This document shows positions 8,017-16,605 of a stretch of DNA of 64,000 nt, piece by piece (position 1 is the stretch's first letter; the number at the start of each line of letters is the position of its first letter). Position numbers and translations under genes: made by a program. The notes under the pieces are model-generated. The model was not told the DNA's origin. It made no database searches and worked only from the letters and a program-made list of their open reading frames with translations. This DNA is from Kiritimatiellia bacterium (GTDB lineage Bacteria; Verrucomicrobiota; Kiritimatiellia; RFP12; UBA1067): NCBI GenBank assembly GCA_017403825.1, contig JAFRDO010000002.1:34421-98420 (forward strand), in the 5' to 3' direction.

Positions 8017-8211
8017 TCGTTGATGCTGCCGCCGAACGCAACGTTATTGGGTGGAGGCGGTGAGCTCAGCGATTTCATTCGCGACGCCGGGGAAGTCTGA
8101 TTTTGCAAATGCAGCCGCTGCGGAAATTGCGGACTTGCGCGACTCGCAAGCGTTCGCCGTTTTTGATATAATGCCCGCCAAACATCTCAAAAGAGAATTC
8201 AGACGTCGCCA
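8017..8211. other. Intergenic region before the sensor kinase
   Basis: No convincing gene is seen. An extended -10 box TGATATAAT (8164-8172) lies about 40 nt before the kinase start. No good -35 is found at the expected distance (TCGCAA at 8144 is poor). Confidence 0.5.
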
Positions 8212-9615
8212 ATGAAGAAGCTAGTCGCATTCGCCGTTTCCGTCGCGGCCGCCTTCGCGGCGTCCGGCGAGCGGACGCTTACCATCGGCGAATACGCCGA
8301 CGAAGTGCGCGGCAGGGTCGTCGAGAAGATATCGGAGGCGCTTGCCGGGGCTGGGCGTGTCGCCGAAGTCTCGGGCGTGGTGACGTTCGCCGCCGACGGG
8401 AGGTTCTTCCTGCAGAAGGACGACGACGGGCTTAAGGTGCTTGCGAGCGGAACGCTGCCCAAGGCTGGCGACGTGGTGACGGTCGAAGGATCGCCTTCGC
8501 TGGAGGGTGGCCGCATCGTCTTCGTGGCGGCGAAATGGCATCGCACAGGATCTGCGCCGTTGCCCGCGCCGCGTCCCGTGTCGCTCGACGAGCTCATCTA
8601 CGTCGGCGGCAGGAAGAAGGACGTCAACTGGCTTCGCGTTGCGCTGGCCGGACGCGTGATCGGAGTGACGGAGAACGGCTTCGCTATTAACGTCGGCGGC
8701 GTCCCGGTGAACGTCATGACCGACGACGCGCCAGACTTCCTCTCGGATGCCGACCTGACGCACCCGAAGGTGACGGTGAAAGGCGTGGTGGAGCTGATGC
8801 TTGACCAGTCGGCGCTTATCGGGCGGTCGAACTATGTCATGGGCGTGAAGATAAACGTGGCGGCGTCAGGCGACATGACGCTTGTGCCAGACCTCGCGTA
8901 TCTCGCCCGTCGCCGCAGTCGCCTGGTTACGGCTATCTCGCTTGTTGCGGTCGTCGCGCTTGCTGTGGCGTTGCTTGCGGTCGCCGTAATCGTCGTGCGC
9001 CAGCGCCGCCGCCTGTTCCGCTCCCGCACCATCATAGCCGAGCGCCGGCGAATGGCGGACGATCTTCACGACACCATCGAACAGCACCTTGTCGGGGCGG
9101 GAATGCTGCTGAAGCTGAACCGCATACAGGAAGCACAGGACGTGCTCGTCAGGGCGAAGCGCGAGATACGCGACGTCGTCTGGGGACTTAAGAACGACGA
9201 CATGATGCGGCTGTCGCCGGCCGAGTTGCTCCACCGGCTGGCGCACGATGAGACCGCGAAGGGCATCTGCCGCGTGGAGGCCCGCATCGAGGGACTTCCG
9301 CCGAAGATGGACGCCGCGTCGATGAGAGACTTGAGCCTGATCGTCCGCGAAGCGATAGGCAACGCCGTCAAGCACGGCGGAGCGCGGAAGGTGGCGATAT
9401 CTTCGGACGCCGCAGGCGAGGGAGGCTGGCTCCTTCGCATCGCCAACGACGGGACGCCGTTCGACCCCGATACCGCGCCAGGCGCCAAGGAAGGCCATTT
9501 CGGGCTGGAGGGCATGCGCCAGCGCGCGCGGCGGCTGGGCGCTACCGTGTCGTTCGCCAGGCGCAAGGGGGGTATGGTGCTGGAGCTTTCCCGTCCGGCG
9601 TCGCCGGCGAAGTGA
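8212..9615 (+). CDS. Orphan membrane sensor histidine kinase (NarL-type HisKA_3) with OB-fold-like sensor region
   Basis: A 467-residue protein with an N-terminal signal segment (MKKLVAFAVSVAAAFAASG). Two OB-fold-like segments follow in the periplasmic part, the first with SGVVTFAADGRFFLQ-like sequence and the second with LAGRVIGVTENGFAINVGG. A membrane helix lies near residues 238-262. The cytoplasmic HisKA_3 dimerisation domain contains the phospho-acceptor in DDLHDTIEQH (about H286). The HATPase domain has the N box REAIGNAVKHGG and a G box HFGLEGMRQRARRLG. No response regulator is adjacent, so its partner must be elsewhere. The ligand is unknown. Confidence 0.88.
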   Translation: MKKLVAFAVSVAAAFAASGERTLTIGEYADEVRGRVVEKISEALAGAGRVAEVSGVVTFAADGRFFLQKDDDGLKVLASGTLPKAGDVVTVEGSPSLEGGRIVFVAAKWHRTGSAPLPAPRPVSLDELIYVGGRKKDVNWLRVALAGRVIGVTENGFAINVGGVPVNVMTDDAPDFLSDADLTHPKVTVKGVVELMLDQSALIGRSNYVMGVKINVAASGDMTLVPDLAYLARRRSRLVTAISLVAVVALAVALLAVAVIVVRQRRRLFRSRTIIAERRRMADDLHDTIEQHLVGAGMLLKLNRIQEAQDVLVRAKREIRDVVWGLKNDDMMRLSPAELLHRLAHDETAKGICRVEARIEGLPPKMDAASMRDLSLIVREAIGNAVKHGGARKVAISSDAAGEGGWLLRIANDGTPFDPDTAPGAKEGHFGLEGMRQRARRLGATVSFARRKGGMVLELSRPASPAK

Positions 9616-9627
9616 CGGCGGAGAATG

Positions 9628-9636
9628 TGATATAAT
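9628..9636 (+). promoter_or_regulatory. Extended -10 promoter of mazG, probably leaderless
   Basis: TGATATAAT, with TATAAT at 9631-9636, lies only 8 nt before the mazG ATG at 9645. Transcription would start at or within a base or two of the start codon. No clear -35 is present. Confidence 0.6.
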
Positions 9637-9644
9637 TTCCAATC

Positions 9645-10460
9645 ATGAGCGGAATCGAAAGACTTCACGAGATTATGGTCCGGCTCCGGAATCCGGAGAC
9701 GGGCTGCCCATGGGACCGCGAGCAGACGCTGGAGTCCCTGAAGCCATGCGTCCTTGAGGAGGCGTACGAGCTGCTTGCGGCGATGGACCGTCCGGAGGAC
9801 AAGGCGAATCACATCGAGGAGCTGGGCGACGTGCTGCTGCAAGTCATGTTCCAGTCCGTCATGGCCGAGCAGGAGGGGCGCTTCACGTTTGATGACGTTG
9901 CCAACGCCATCGCCGACAAGCTCGTCCACCGCCACCCCCACGTCTTCGGAAACGTCGATGCGAAGGATTCCGCGACGGTGCTGCGCAACTGGGAGCAGAT
10001 CAAGCAGCTCGAGCACAGGAAGGAGTCTCGGCATTCGGCGCTTGACGGCGTTCCGTTCGCGCTGCCAGCCTTGCTCAAGGCCCAGCGCACGCAGGAGAAG
10101 GCGGCGCGCGTCGGCTTCGACTGGAAGGATGCGGAGGGTCCGCTCGACAAGGTCCGCGAGGAGACGGCGGAGCTGGAGCGTGCCGCCGCAGAGCGCACCT
10201 CGAAGCGTCCGGCGGATTCGGAGCGCGTCAAGGAGGAGCTGGGCGACCTGCTCTTCAGCGTCTGCAACCTGGCGAGGCATCTCGGCGTGGACGCGGAAAG
10301 CGCGCTGGAGGGCGCGAGCGTGAAGTTCGCCAGGCGATTCCGCGCGGTCGAGGCTGCGGCGAAGGCGCAGGGCCGCAGCATGAAGGACATGACGCTTGCC
10401 GAGATGGACGCGCTGTGGGATGAGGCGAAGAGGAGCGGCTCCGCTTCCGATTTGTTATAA
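9645..10460 (+). CDS. mazG: Nucleoside triphosphate pyrophosphohydrolase MazG
   Basis: The 271-residue protein has the two-domain MazG layout. The N-terminal domain has GCPWDREQTLESL, EEAYELLAAM and EELGDVLLQVMFQ. The C-terminal repeat has VKEELGDLLFSVCNLARHLG. These acidic EExxE/ExxD helices bind Mg and hydrolyse non-canonical or stress nucleotides to monophosphates. Length matches the family. Its stop codon overlaps the -10 box of the downstream tRNA-Leu. The transcript is predicted to be leaderless. Confidence 0.95.
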   Translation: MSGIERLHEIMVRLRNPETGCPWDREQTLESLKPCVLEEAYELLAAMDRPEDKANHIEELGDVLLQVMFQSVMAEQEGRFTFDDVANAIADKLVHRHPHVFGNVDAKDSATVLRNWEQIKQLEHRKESRHSALDGVPFALPALLKAQRTQEKAARVGFDWKDAEGPLDKVREETAELERAAAERTSKRPADSERVKEELGDLLFSVCNLARHLGVDAESALEGASVKFARRFRAVEAAAKAQGRSMKDMTLAEMDALWDEAKRSGSASDLL

Positions 10461-10461
10461 T
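10453..10461 (+). promoter_or_regulatory. Extended -10 promoter of tRNA-Leu
   Basis: TGTTATAAT overlaps the mazG stop codon. The predicted start at about 10468 is just before the tRNA at 10474. The -35 region is weak. Confidence 0.55.
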
Positions 10462-10473
10462 ACCCTAGCCTTG

Positions 10474-10561
10474 GCCAGAGTGGTGGAATGGCAGACACCG
10501 GGGACTTAAAATCCCCTGCGGAGTTTCCCGCGTGCGGGTTCGAGTCCCGCCTCTGGCACCA
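10474..10561 (+). tRNA. tRNA-Leu(TAA)
   Basis: A type II tRNA. The acceptor GCCAGAG pairs with CTCTGGC, followed by encoded ACCA. The anticodon arm GGGGA-ctTAAaa-TCCCC gives anticodon TAA. A long variable arm (TGCGGAGTTTCCCGC) and T arm TTCGAGT complete the leucine pattern. Confidence 0.96.
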
Positions 10562-10589
10562 CGGGCGTTCGCCCAACCGCCCGGTTTTG

Positions 10590-10598
10590 TGCTATAAT
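10590..10598 (+). promoter_or_regulatory. Extended -10 promoter of the phosphoglycerate dehydrogenase gene
   Basis: TGCTATAAT lies so that transcription should start near 10605, right at the base of a perfect hairpin (10604-10625). No good -35 is visible. Confidence 0.55.
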
Positions 10599-10603
10599 AT
10601 CCG

Positions 10604-10625
10604 TCACCGTCATGCGTGACGGTGA
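10604..10625 (+). promoter_or_regulatory. Perfect 9-bp hairpin in the 5' leader of the phosphoglycerate dehydrogenase gene
   Basis: TCACCGTCA and TGACGGTGA flank a TGCG loop. The hairpin sits at the predicted transcript 5' end and is not followed by a T run, so it is not a terminator. A 5' stabilising stem or regulatory leader is inferred. Confidence 0.55.
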
Positions 10626-10663
10626 AATTCCATGATAAACTCTACGGAAGAAAGAAGGAAAAG

Positions 10664-11830
10664 ATGAACTACAAGTACAACTGCCTCAATCCGATTGCGG
10701 ATTGCGGACTCGGTAACCTGCCGGACAACTACGTCCGCACCGAGAAGTTCGAGGAAGCCGACGCCGTGTTCGTGCGTTCGGCGAAGATGGACGAGCTGAC
10801 CCCTGGGGCGAAACTCCTTGCGGTCGCGCGCGCCGGCGCGGGAGTGAACAACATTCCGCACGCCGAATACGCGAAGAAGGGGATCGTAGTGTTCAACACG
10901 CCCGGCGCGAACGCCAACGGCGTGAAGGAACTGGTGATCGCTGGCATGCTGCTCGCCAGCCGCGACATCGTGGGCGGCATCGAATGGGTCAAGGAGAACG
11001 CCGCCGACGCGGCGATAGGCAAGTCCGCCGAGAAGGCGAAGAAGGCGTTCGCCGGCACGGAGATACAGGGCAAGCGCCTCGGCGTCATCGGTCTCGGCGC
11101 CATCGGACAGAAGGTCGCCAACGCCGCGGTCGGCCTTGGCATGGAAGTGTTCGGCTACGACCCCTACCTGTCGGTCGACGCCGCATGGAACCTTTCCCGC
11201 GCCGTCAAGCATTGCAAGAACGTCGAGGCGATCTACCGCGCCTGCGACTACATCACGATCCACGTTCCGGCGCTGGATTCGACGAAGGGCATGATCAACG
11301 CCGAGGCCATCGCCATGATGAAGACCGGCGTAATCATCATCAACGCGGCGCGTGACGCGCTCGTGAACGAGAAGGACATGCTCGAGGCGCTTGAGGCGGG
11401 CAAGGTGCGCCGCTACGTCTCGGACTTTCCGAACGCGACGACCGCCGGCAAGAAGGGGTGCATCGTGATCCCGCACCTCGGGGCGTCCACCGCTGAGGCC
11501 GAAGACAACTGCGCGGTCATGGCGGTCAAGGAGATGCGCGATTATCTGGAGAACGGCAACATCGTCAATTCGGTGAACTATCCGGCGTGCTCGCTCGGGG
11601 TGCCGACGAGGGCTGGCCGCGTTGCGATCTGCCACAAGAACGAGGCGAACATGATTGGTACGTTCACGTCGATCCTCGGCAACGCCAAGGTCAACATCGA
11701 CGCCATCGCGAACAAGAGCCGCGGCGACTTCGCCTATACGCTGATCGACACCGACTCGGCGATTCCTGATGACGTCGTGAAGGCGCTTGCCGCGTCCGAT
11801 GCGGTAATCCGCGTGCGCGTCGTGCGCTAG
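10664..11830 (+). CDS. serA: D-3-phosphoglycerate dehydrogenase with ACT domain
   Basis: This 388-residue 2-hydroxyacid dehydrogenase has the Rossmann motif GVIGLGAIGQKVANAA near residue 143, catalytic arginine in NAARDALV, and the histidine in IPHLGAST. The C-terminal ACT-type regulatory segment has HKNEANMIGTFTSILG. It would oxidise 3-phosphoglycerate as the first step of serine synthesis. The DFPN motif before PHLGAST is typical of the short PGDH subfamily. The ATG at 10664 follows AGAAGGAAA; an in-frame GTG at 10616 lies inside the leader hairpin and is less likely. It appears monocistronic here, without serC. Confidence 0.92.
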   Translation: MNYKYNCLNPIADCGLGNLPDNYVRTEKFEEADAVFVRSAKMDELTPGAKLLAVARAGAGVNNIPHAEYAKKGIVVFNTPGANANGVKELVIAGMLLASRDIVGGIEWVKENAADAAIGKSAEKAKKAFAGTEIQGKRLGVIGLGAIGQKVANAAVGLGMEVFGYDPYLSVDAAWNLSRAVKHCKNVEAIYRACDYITIHVPALDSTKGMINAEAIAMMKTGVIIINAARDALVNEKDMLEALEAGKVRRYVSDFPNATTAGKKGCIVIPHLGASTAEAEDNCAVMAVKEMRDYLENGNIVNSVNYPACSLGVPTRAGRVAICHKNEANMIGTFTSILGNAKVNIDAIANKSRGDFAYTLIDTDSAIPDDVVKALAASDAVIRVRVVR

Positions 11831-11867
11831 TTCCCGCAGAAGAGGCCGCAGTTCCGACTCGGACGGC

Positions 11868-13532
11868 ATGACACGGGAAGAGATCGAGTTACGCGCGGCG
11901 CAAATCCCTGCCGAGGAGCGTCCCGTACCGCAGTCGCGGCTGTCGGGACTGGGCGACTTCCTCGGCATATACGGCGGAGAGCACATCGCGGCGACGGAGT
12001 TCGTCATCGGCGCGCTGCTGGTGACGTGGGGCGTGCGGGCGAAGGAGCTTTTGCTCGGGCTTGTCGTCGGCAACCTGCTTGCGACGTGCATGTATGCGTT
12101 CTGCACGGCCCCGATCGCCGTCGACACGCGGCTGTCGCTCTTCGCCTACCTGCGCAAGGCGACGGGCCCGTGGTTCCAGCGCGCCTACAACGCGGCGTGG
12201 GGCGTGACGTCCATCTTCTACGCGGCGGCGATGACGGCCATCGCCTCGACGTCGGTCAAGGAGGTGTTCGGACTTCCCGTCCAGCTGGAATGGTATCCGA
12301 CGAGCGCGGGCTCGGTCGTCCTGACGCTGGCGCTCGCGGCGGTGACGGTGTTCGTTGCGGCGTACGGCTTCAAGGGTGTGGCGAGGTTCTCCTCTATCTG
12401 CGCTCCGTGGATGATCGTGATGTTCTTCTGCGGCGCGGCGGTGTCGCTTCCGGCCCTTTGCAGCGCGACGGGATTCGGCGAGGTCGACGGCGTTGGTGGC
12501 CTTATGCGCCTCATCGAGTCGCACGTCTTCACTGGCAATGTGCCGGAGGGGCAGCCGCATCTCACGTGGATTCACGTTGCGGCATTTGCGTGGATGTGCA
12601 ACCTTGCCTATCATGCGGGGCTGAACGACATGTCGATATTCCGCTATGCGAAGCGCAGGTGCTACGGTTGGGTCGGGATATACGGCATGTTCATCGGGCA
12701 CTTCTTCGCCTGGACATGCGCCGGAATCATGGGCGCGACTGCCGCCGCGCTGATCGGCAAGGATCTCACGCAGCTCGATTCGGGTGCGGTTGCCGGCACG
12801 GTGCTCGGCTGGATGGGTCTTTTGGCGGTTGTGGCGGCGGGCTGGACGACGGCGACGCCGAACATTTATCGCGCCGCGCTCTCGTTCGCGACGTTCGCGC
12901 CGAAGGCTTCGTTGCGTAAGCTCTCGTTCGCCGTGGGCGCGGTGATTGCAGTCTGCGCTTGCTTCCCCGCGATGATGCGCATCGACAAGCTCGTAAATGC
13001 CGTAGTGCTTGTTCTGCCGTCTGTCGGCGCGATCTGCCTGGTCGAGCATTGGCTCTTTCCGCGCATTGGGTTCGTCCGCTACTGGAACCTCTATCGCGGA
13101 CGCAAGGTGAATCCGGCGGCACTGGCGGCGTGGCTTGTCTCGGCGGTGTTCGTGGCCGTTGCGCTGAAGTGCGGCTGGATGCACCCGTTTTTCCTTTTCC
13201 TGCCAACGTTTCTCCTTGCCGGTGCCGCATACGCCGTCTTTGCCGGTCTTTGCGGAGCGGGCAAGCCGATTCCAGATGCCGTGCGTCGCGACGTGGACGC
13301 CGTAGAAGCACGCATCGCCGAACTTGCGGAGCAGGCCGTGCCGCCGCCGGCGCGTTCGGCGAGCGCGCCAGTGCGCCGCCTGCCTGTTTTCGGTGTCCTG
13401 GCGGCGGTGATGCTGGCGCTGCTCGCATTGCTGTCGATAGTCGCTCCGCAGAGTTTCAAGGGCGCGTCCATAGCATGCACAGCGCTCTACTTCGCGTTCG
13501 CTTCGGTCGCAGCCGCCTTCCGGCGCGATTAG
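11868..13532 (+). CDS. NCS1/CodB-like nucleobase:cation symporter family permease
   Basis: A 554-residue integral membrane protein with about 12 hydrophobic segments. The first transmembrane region GGEHIAATEFVIGALLVTWG resembles the NCS1 pattern for cytosine, purine or related permeases. A hydrophilic linker near residues 465-510 separates two final helices. The start has a weak ribosome site, 37 nt after the previous gene. Substrate is not predictable. Confidence 0.6.
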   Translation: MTREEIELRAAQIPAEERPVPQSRLSGLGDFLGIYGGEHIAATEFVIGALLVTWGVRAKELLLGLVVGNLLATCMYAFCTAPIAVDTRLSLFAYLRKATGPWFQRAYNAAWGVTSIFYAAAMTAIASTSVKEVFGLPVQLEWYPTSAGSVVLTLALAAVTVFVAAYGFKGVARFSSICAPWMIVMFFCGAAVSLPALCSATGFGEVDGVGGLMRLIESHVFTGNVPEGQPHLTWIHVAAFAWMCNLAYHAGLNDMSIFRYAKRRCYGWVGIYGMFIGHFFAWTCAGIMGATAAALIGKDLTQLDSGAVAGTVLGWMGLLAVVAAGWTTATPNIYRAALSFATFAPKASLRKLSFAVGAVIAVCACFPAMMRIDKLVNAVVLVLPSVGAICLVEHWLFPRIGFVRYWNLYRGRKVNPAALAAWLVSAVFVAVALKCGWMHPFFLFLPTFLLAGAAYAVFAGLCGAGKPIPDAVRRDVDAVEARIAELAEQAVPPPARSASAPVRRLPVFGVLAAVMLALLALLSIVAPQSFKGASIACTALYFAFASVAAAFRRD

Positions 13533-13550
13533 TTTCCTTGCTTTCAGCGT

Positions 13551-13580
13551 TTGACGGGTAGACGGGGAAGATGATACAAT
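13551..13580 (+). promoter_or_regulatory. Promoter of the secreted-protein cluster
   Basis: TTGACG (13551-13556), an 18-nt spacer, then TACAAT (13575-13580) with TGA extension. The start is predicted near 13587, 32 nt before the first ATG. Confidence 0.7.
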
Positions 13581-13618
13581 ATCCCCGTAAGCTAGAGGAT
13601 AGGGAAAGGAACATCGTT

Positions 13619-13882
13619 ATGCGAACATTGCTTCTGTGCTTGTCACTGTGTCTTGCCGTCGGTGCGAGTTTCGGTGCCTACGAGTACATCATCTCCGGTT
13701 ATCCGGCGGCGAATCCGTCCAATGCGGTGACCGTATCGGTCGGAACGGTCAATGCGCAGACAGCCGGCAAACTCGCTCTGGCATCTGCGCTTGAGACTCG
13801 CTATCGTACGTTCTCCCCGTCGGGCGCATGGAATTCCATGTTTTACCGGTCGAGGGTGGGTGCCGTCATCATCGTCCGCTGA
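13619..13882 (+). CDS. Small secreted protein with C-terminal GxVIIVR motif
   Basis: 87 residues starting MRTLLLCLSLCLAVGASFG, a Sec signal peptide. The start is backed by AGGGAAAGGA upstream. The mature part is about 65 residues with no recognised domain. The last seven residues, GAVIIVR, match the C-termini of two large secreted beta-strand repeat proteins in this window (GMMVIFR and GTVLLIR). It may be a small member or a remnant of that family. It precedes the SUMF1-domain genes by 26 nt and is probably co-transcribed. Confidence 0.65.
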   Translation: MRTLLLCLSLCLAVGASFGAYEYIISGYPAANPSNAVTVSVGTVNAQTAGKLALASALETRYRTFSPSGAWNSMFYRSRVGAVIIVR

Positions 13883-13908
13883 CCGTCGGCAACTGGAAAG
13901 GATTGAAC

Positions 13909-15216
13909 ATGAAAACACTGCTTGCCGCAACCGCCGCGTTCGCCGTCGCGTCAGCTTTCGCACTGCCGCGCGCCGAGGTCGTTTCGTTCAGCCAGAGCGG
14001 CCCGACCGTCACGATCACCTACACGCTTTCCGAATCGCCGGCCATCGTCACCGTTGACATCCAGACTAACGTCACGGGCGACGTGTGGTCGTCAATCGGC
14101 GGCGAAAACATCGTCACCGGCATCTCCGCCGACAGCGACGTGTTCAGAAGGGTCACGGGAGCCGGGTCGCACACGATAAAGTGGACGCCTAACCGCGCGT
14201 GGGCGGACCACAACCAGGTCGCCAACAAGACGCGTGCCGTCGTCAAGGCGTGGTCGCTCGCCAACCCGCCGGACTACATGGCGGTGGACATCACGGAACA
14301 CGCCAATCCCAATACGCAGCGCTATTACCAGAGCGTCGATTTCGTGCCGGGCGGCGTCACCAGCTGCCCGACGTACCGCACGTCGATGCTGCTGATGCGC
14401 CGCATCCACGCCCGCAACAAGACGTTCGACATGGGCAGCGTCGGCGAATATTGGCGCAATGCAGATCAAGAGCGGACGAATCCGGTGACGCTCACGAACG
14501 ACTACTACATTGGCGTCTTTGAGGTGACGCAGGCGCAGTGGTACCTCATCAAGGGCGACTGGCCGTCCGGCTGGAGCAATGCCGCCTATCGCGAGATGCG
14601 TCCGGTCGGCAAGGTCTCGTACTGTGATATCCGCATGTGGACGGACAACAAGTATTATGCCGCGATGGACTTTCCGAACCCGCCGTATGAAGGCTCGTTC
14701 CTCTACAAGCTCAACGAGCGCACAGGCATCAATTTCGACCTTCCCGGCGAGGCGCAGTGGGAGTTCGCCTGTCGCGCCGGACATGGAGAAGGGGAATGGG
14801 GCAACGGCGCGAAGTACGATTATCTCGGCACGGTCGCCACCGCACCCATCAGTTTGGGCATAGGTCGCACTGCGGCGAATGTGGGTAGCGGCTCAGGTCC
14901 AGAAGCTGGGCCGGCAATCTGCGGCTCCTATCCGCCGAACGACTGGGGACTCTACGACATGCACGGAAACCTCTCCGAATGGTGTCTAGATTGGTTTGTG
15001 GCGGGTGTCAATCTCGATTATCAAGTCAATATCAACCCCGCCAATCCGGCCAAGCGTCTCTCCGACAATGAAGACGGCTCGGCGAAGGTACGGCGCGGCG
15101 GCAGTTATAATCATTCAATCGACGCGGCGCGATCGGCCGCCCGCAACAAGGATGGAGCCGCGACGCGCTGGGATCCGATCGGCTTCCGCGTCGTCTGCCC
15201 TGTTGAAGCGAACTGA
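13909..15216 (+). CDS. Secreted SUMF1/FGE-fold (C-type-lectin-like) domain protein, copy 1
   Basis: A 435-residue protein with a signal peptide (MKTLLAATAAFAVASAFA). An N-terminal Ig-like beta domain has VTITYTLSESPAIVTVDIQ. The SUMF1/formylglycine-generating-enzyme fold follows from about residue 175: YYIGVFEVTQAQW, LPGEAQWEFACRAG, DWGLYDMHGNLSEWCLDW, RRGGSYNH, GFRVVCP. The cysteines used by true FGE for catalysis are absent in the RRGGSYNHS region, so sulfatase activation is unlikely. A binding or structural role is inferred. It is the first of three tandem paralogues. Confidence 0.88.
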   Translation: MKTLLAATAAFAVASAFALPRAEVVSFSQSGPTVTITYTLSESPAIVTVDIQTNVTGDVWSSIGGENIVTGISADSDVFRRVTGAGSHTIKWTPNRAWADHNQVANKTRAVVKAWSLANPPDYMAVDITEHANPNTQRYYQSVDFVPGGVTSCPTYRTSMLLMRRIHARNKTFDMGSVGEYWRNADQERTNPVTLTNDYYIGVFEVTQAQWYLIKGDWPSGWSNAAYREMRPVGKVSYCDIRMWTDNKYYAAMDFPNPPYEGSFLYKLNERTGINFDLPGEAQWEFACRAGHGEGEWGNGAKYDYLGTVATAPISLGIGRTAANVGSGSGPEAGPAICGSYPPNDWGLYDMHGNLSEWCLDWFVAGVNLDYQVNINPANPAKRLSDNEDGSAKVRRGGSYNHSIDAARSAARNKDGAATRWDPIGFRVVCPVEAN

Positions 15217-15248
15217 AACAGAAAAGGCACTTTTTAGAAAGGAACACC

Positions 15249-16566
15249 ATGAGAACGCAAGTCTTCCTGTTTGCAGCATTTGCCGCAGTTGTGGCAATAG
15301 CCGATCCTCAGCCGACGGCATCCATCACCTCCAGCACTATTGCGGATGACGTTCTGACAGTTACCTATACGCTTGCCAATGGCCCTGCGGTCATCACGTT
15401 CGACATCTTGACGAACGGTGCGAGCGGCGTTTCCATCGGCGGTGAAGCCGTCGTGTCAGGCATCCTTCATGGAAGCGACGTCTGGATGAAGGTGTCTGGC
15501 GAAGGGCCTCATACGATCAAGTGGCGAATGGACGCCTGGGATGGGAACGCGGACATTACCGCCGTCGTTACGGCATGGCCGCTTGACAACCCGCCTGACT
15601 ATATGGTTGCCGACATCTCCTACTATGCATACGATCAGACGAATGCGCAGCGGTATTATCCCAGCGCGGACTTTGTGCCTGGCGGCGTTCTCGGCAACGT
15701 GCGCTATCGGCAGACGGCGCTTCTGATGCGCAAGATCATGGCCAAGGGAATCAAATGGACGATGGGCGGTACTTCCTCCACCCGCTATGTCACCTTGACG
15801 AACAACTACTACATGGGCGTCTTTGAGGTGACGAAAGCACAGTGGGCGCAGGTCATGGGCGGCTACCGTGAGAAGTCCGATTCTCATAGCAATAACTTTG
15901 CATTCACCAATCTCTTCTACCGCGAGATGCGTCCGCTTGAGATTGTCGCCTATAATGAGATCCGCACGTCGGGCAGCCGTGCAACCTACAATGCCGCAAA
16001 CGACTTCCCCAACCCCCCCGCACGGCAGTTCGTTCCTTGGTGTCGTGAGGTATCGTACGCATCTTGACTTCGACCTTCCGGGCGAGGCGCAGTGGGAGTT
16101 CGCCGCCTTTGCTGGACATGGCGCAGGATACTGGGGTAACGGAGATGACGATTCGGATGCGAATCTGATGGCTTTGGGGCGTTTCACAAGCAATGGAGGT
16201 GGAGCGTCTGGTACGGCAAACTACAATTGCGGACCTGAAAGCGGCACGGCCATTTGCGGTTCGTATGCGCCGAATGATTGGGGCCTCTATGATATGCACG
16301 GCAACGTGAACGAGTTCTGCCTTGATTGGTACACCGGAACGGACTCTGCCCTCAAAAGCCTTGACTATCGTGTAAACATCGATACTTCCGATCCGTCAAA
16401 GCTGCTGTATCCTTCCGGCACGAGCGGCAGCGCCAAGGTCAAGAGGGGTGGAGCGTGGTATCAAAACGCCAATGCATGCAAGCATGATTCACGCAACAGC
16501 GAAGGAAATGCCACGCAGTGGCATAACAACGGTTTCCGCGTGATGTGCCCTGTAGAGGTTCCGTAA
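15249..16566 (+). pseudogene. Secreted SUMF1-domain protein, copy 2, frameshifted at a C7 run
   Basis: Two overlapping frames together encode one paralogue. The first (15249-16067) supplies the signal peptide MRTQVFLFAAFAAVVAIA, the Ig-like domain and the first half of the SUMF1 fold. The second frame continues with NPPHGSSFLG, then LPGEAQWEFAAF, to the end at 16566. Copies 1 and 3 align across the junction, which lies at seven Cs (16013-16019); removing one C restores the frame. It could be a real pseudogene, a slippage-controlled phase-variable gene, or an assembly/sequencing error. Confidence 0.8.
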
Positions 16567-16605
16567 GTCGATCGGTCGTTCAACTTCTTTCAGAAAGGAT
16601 TTGCC

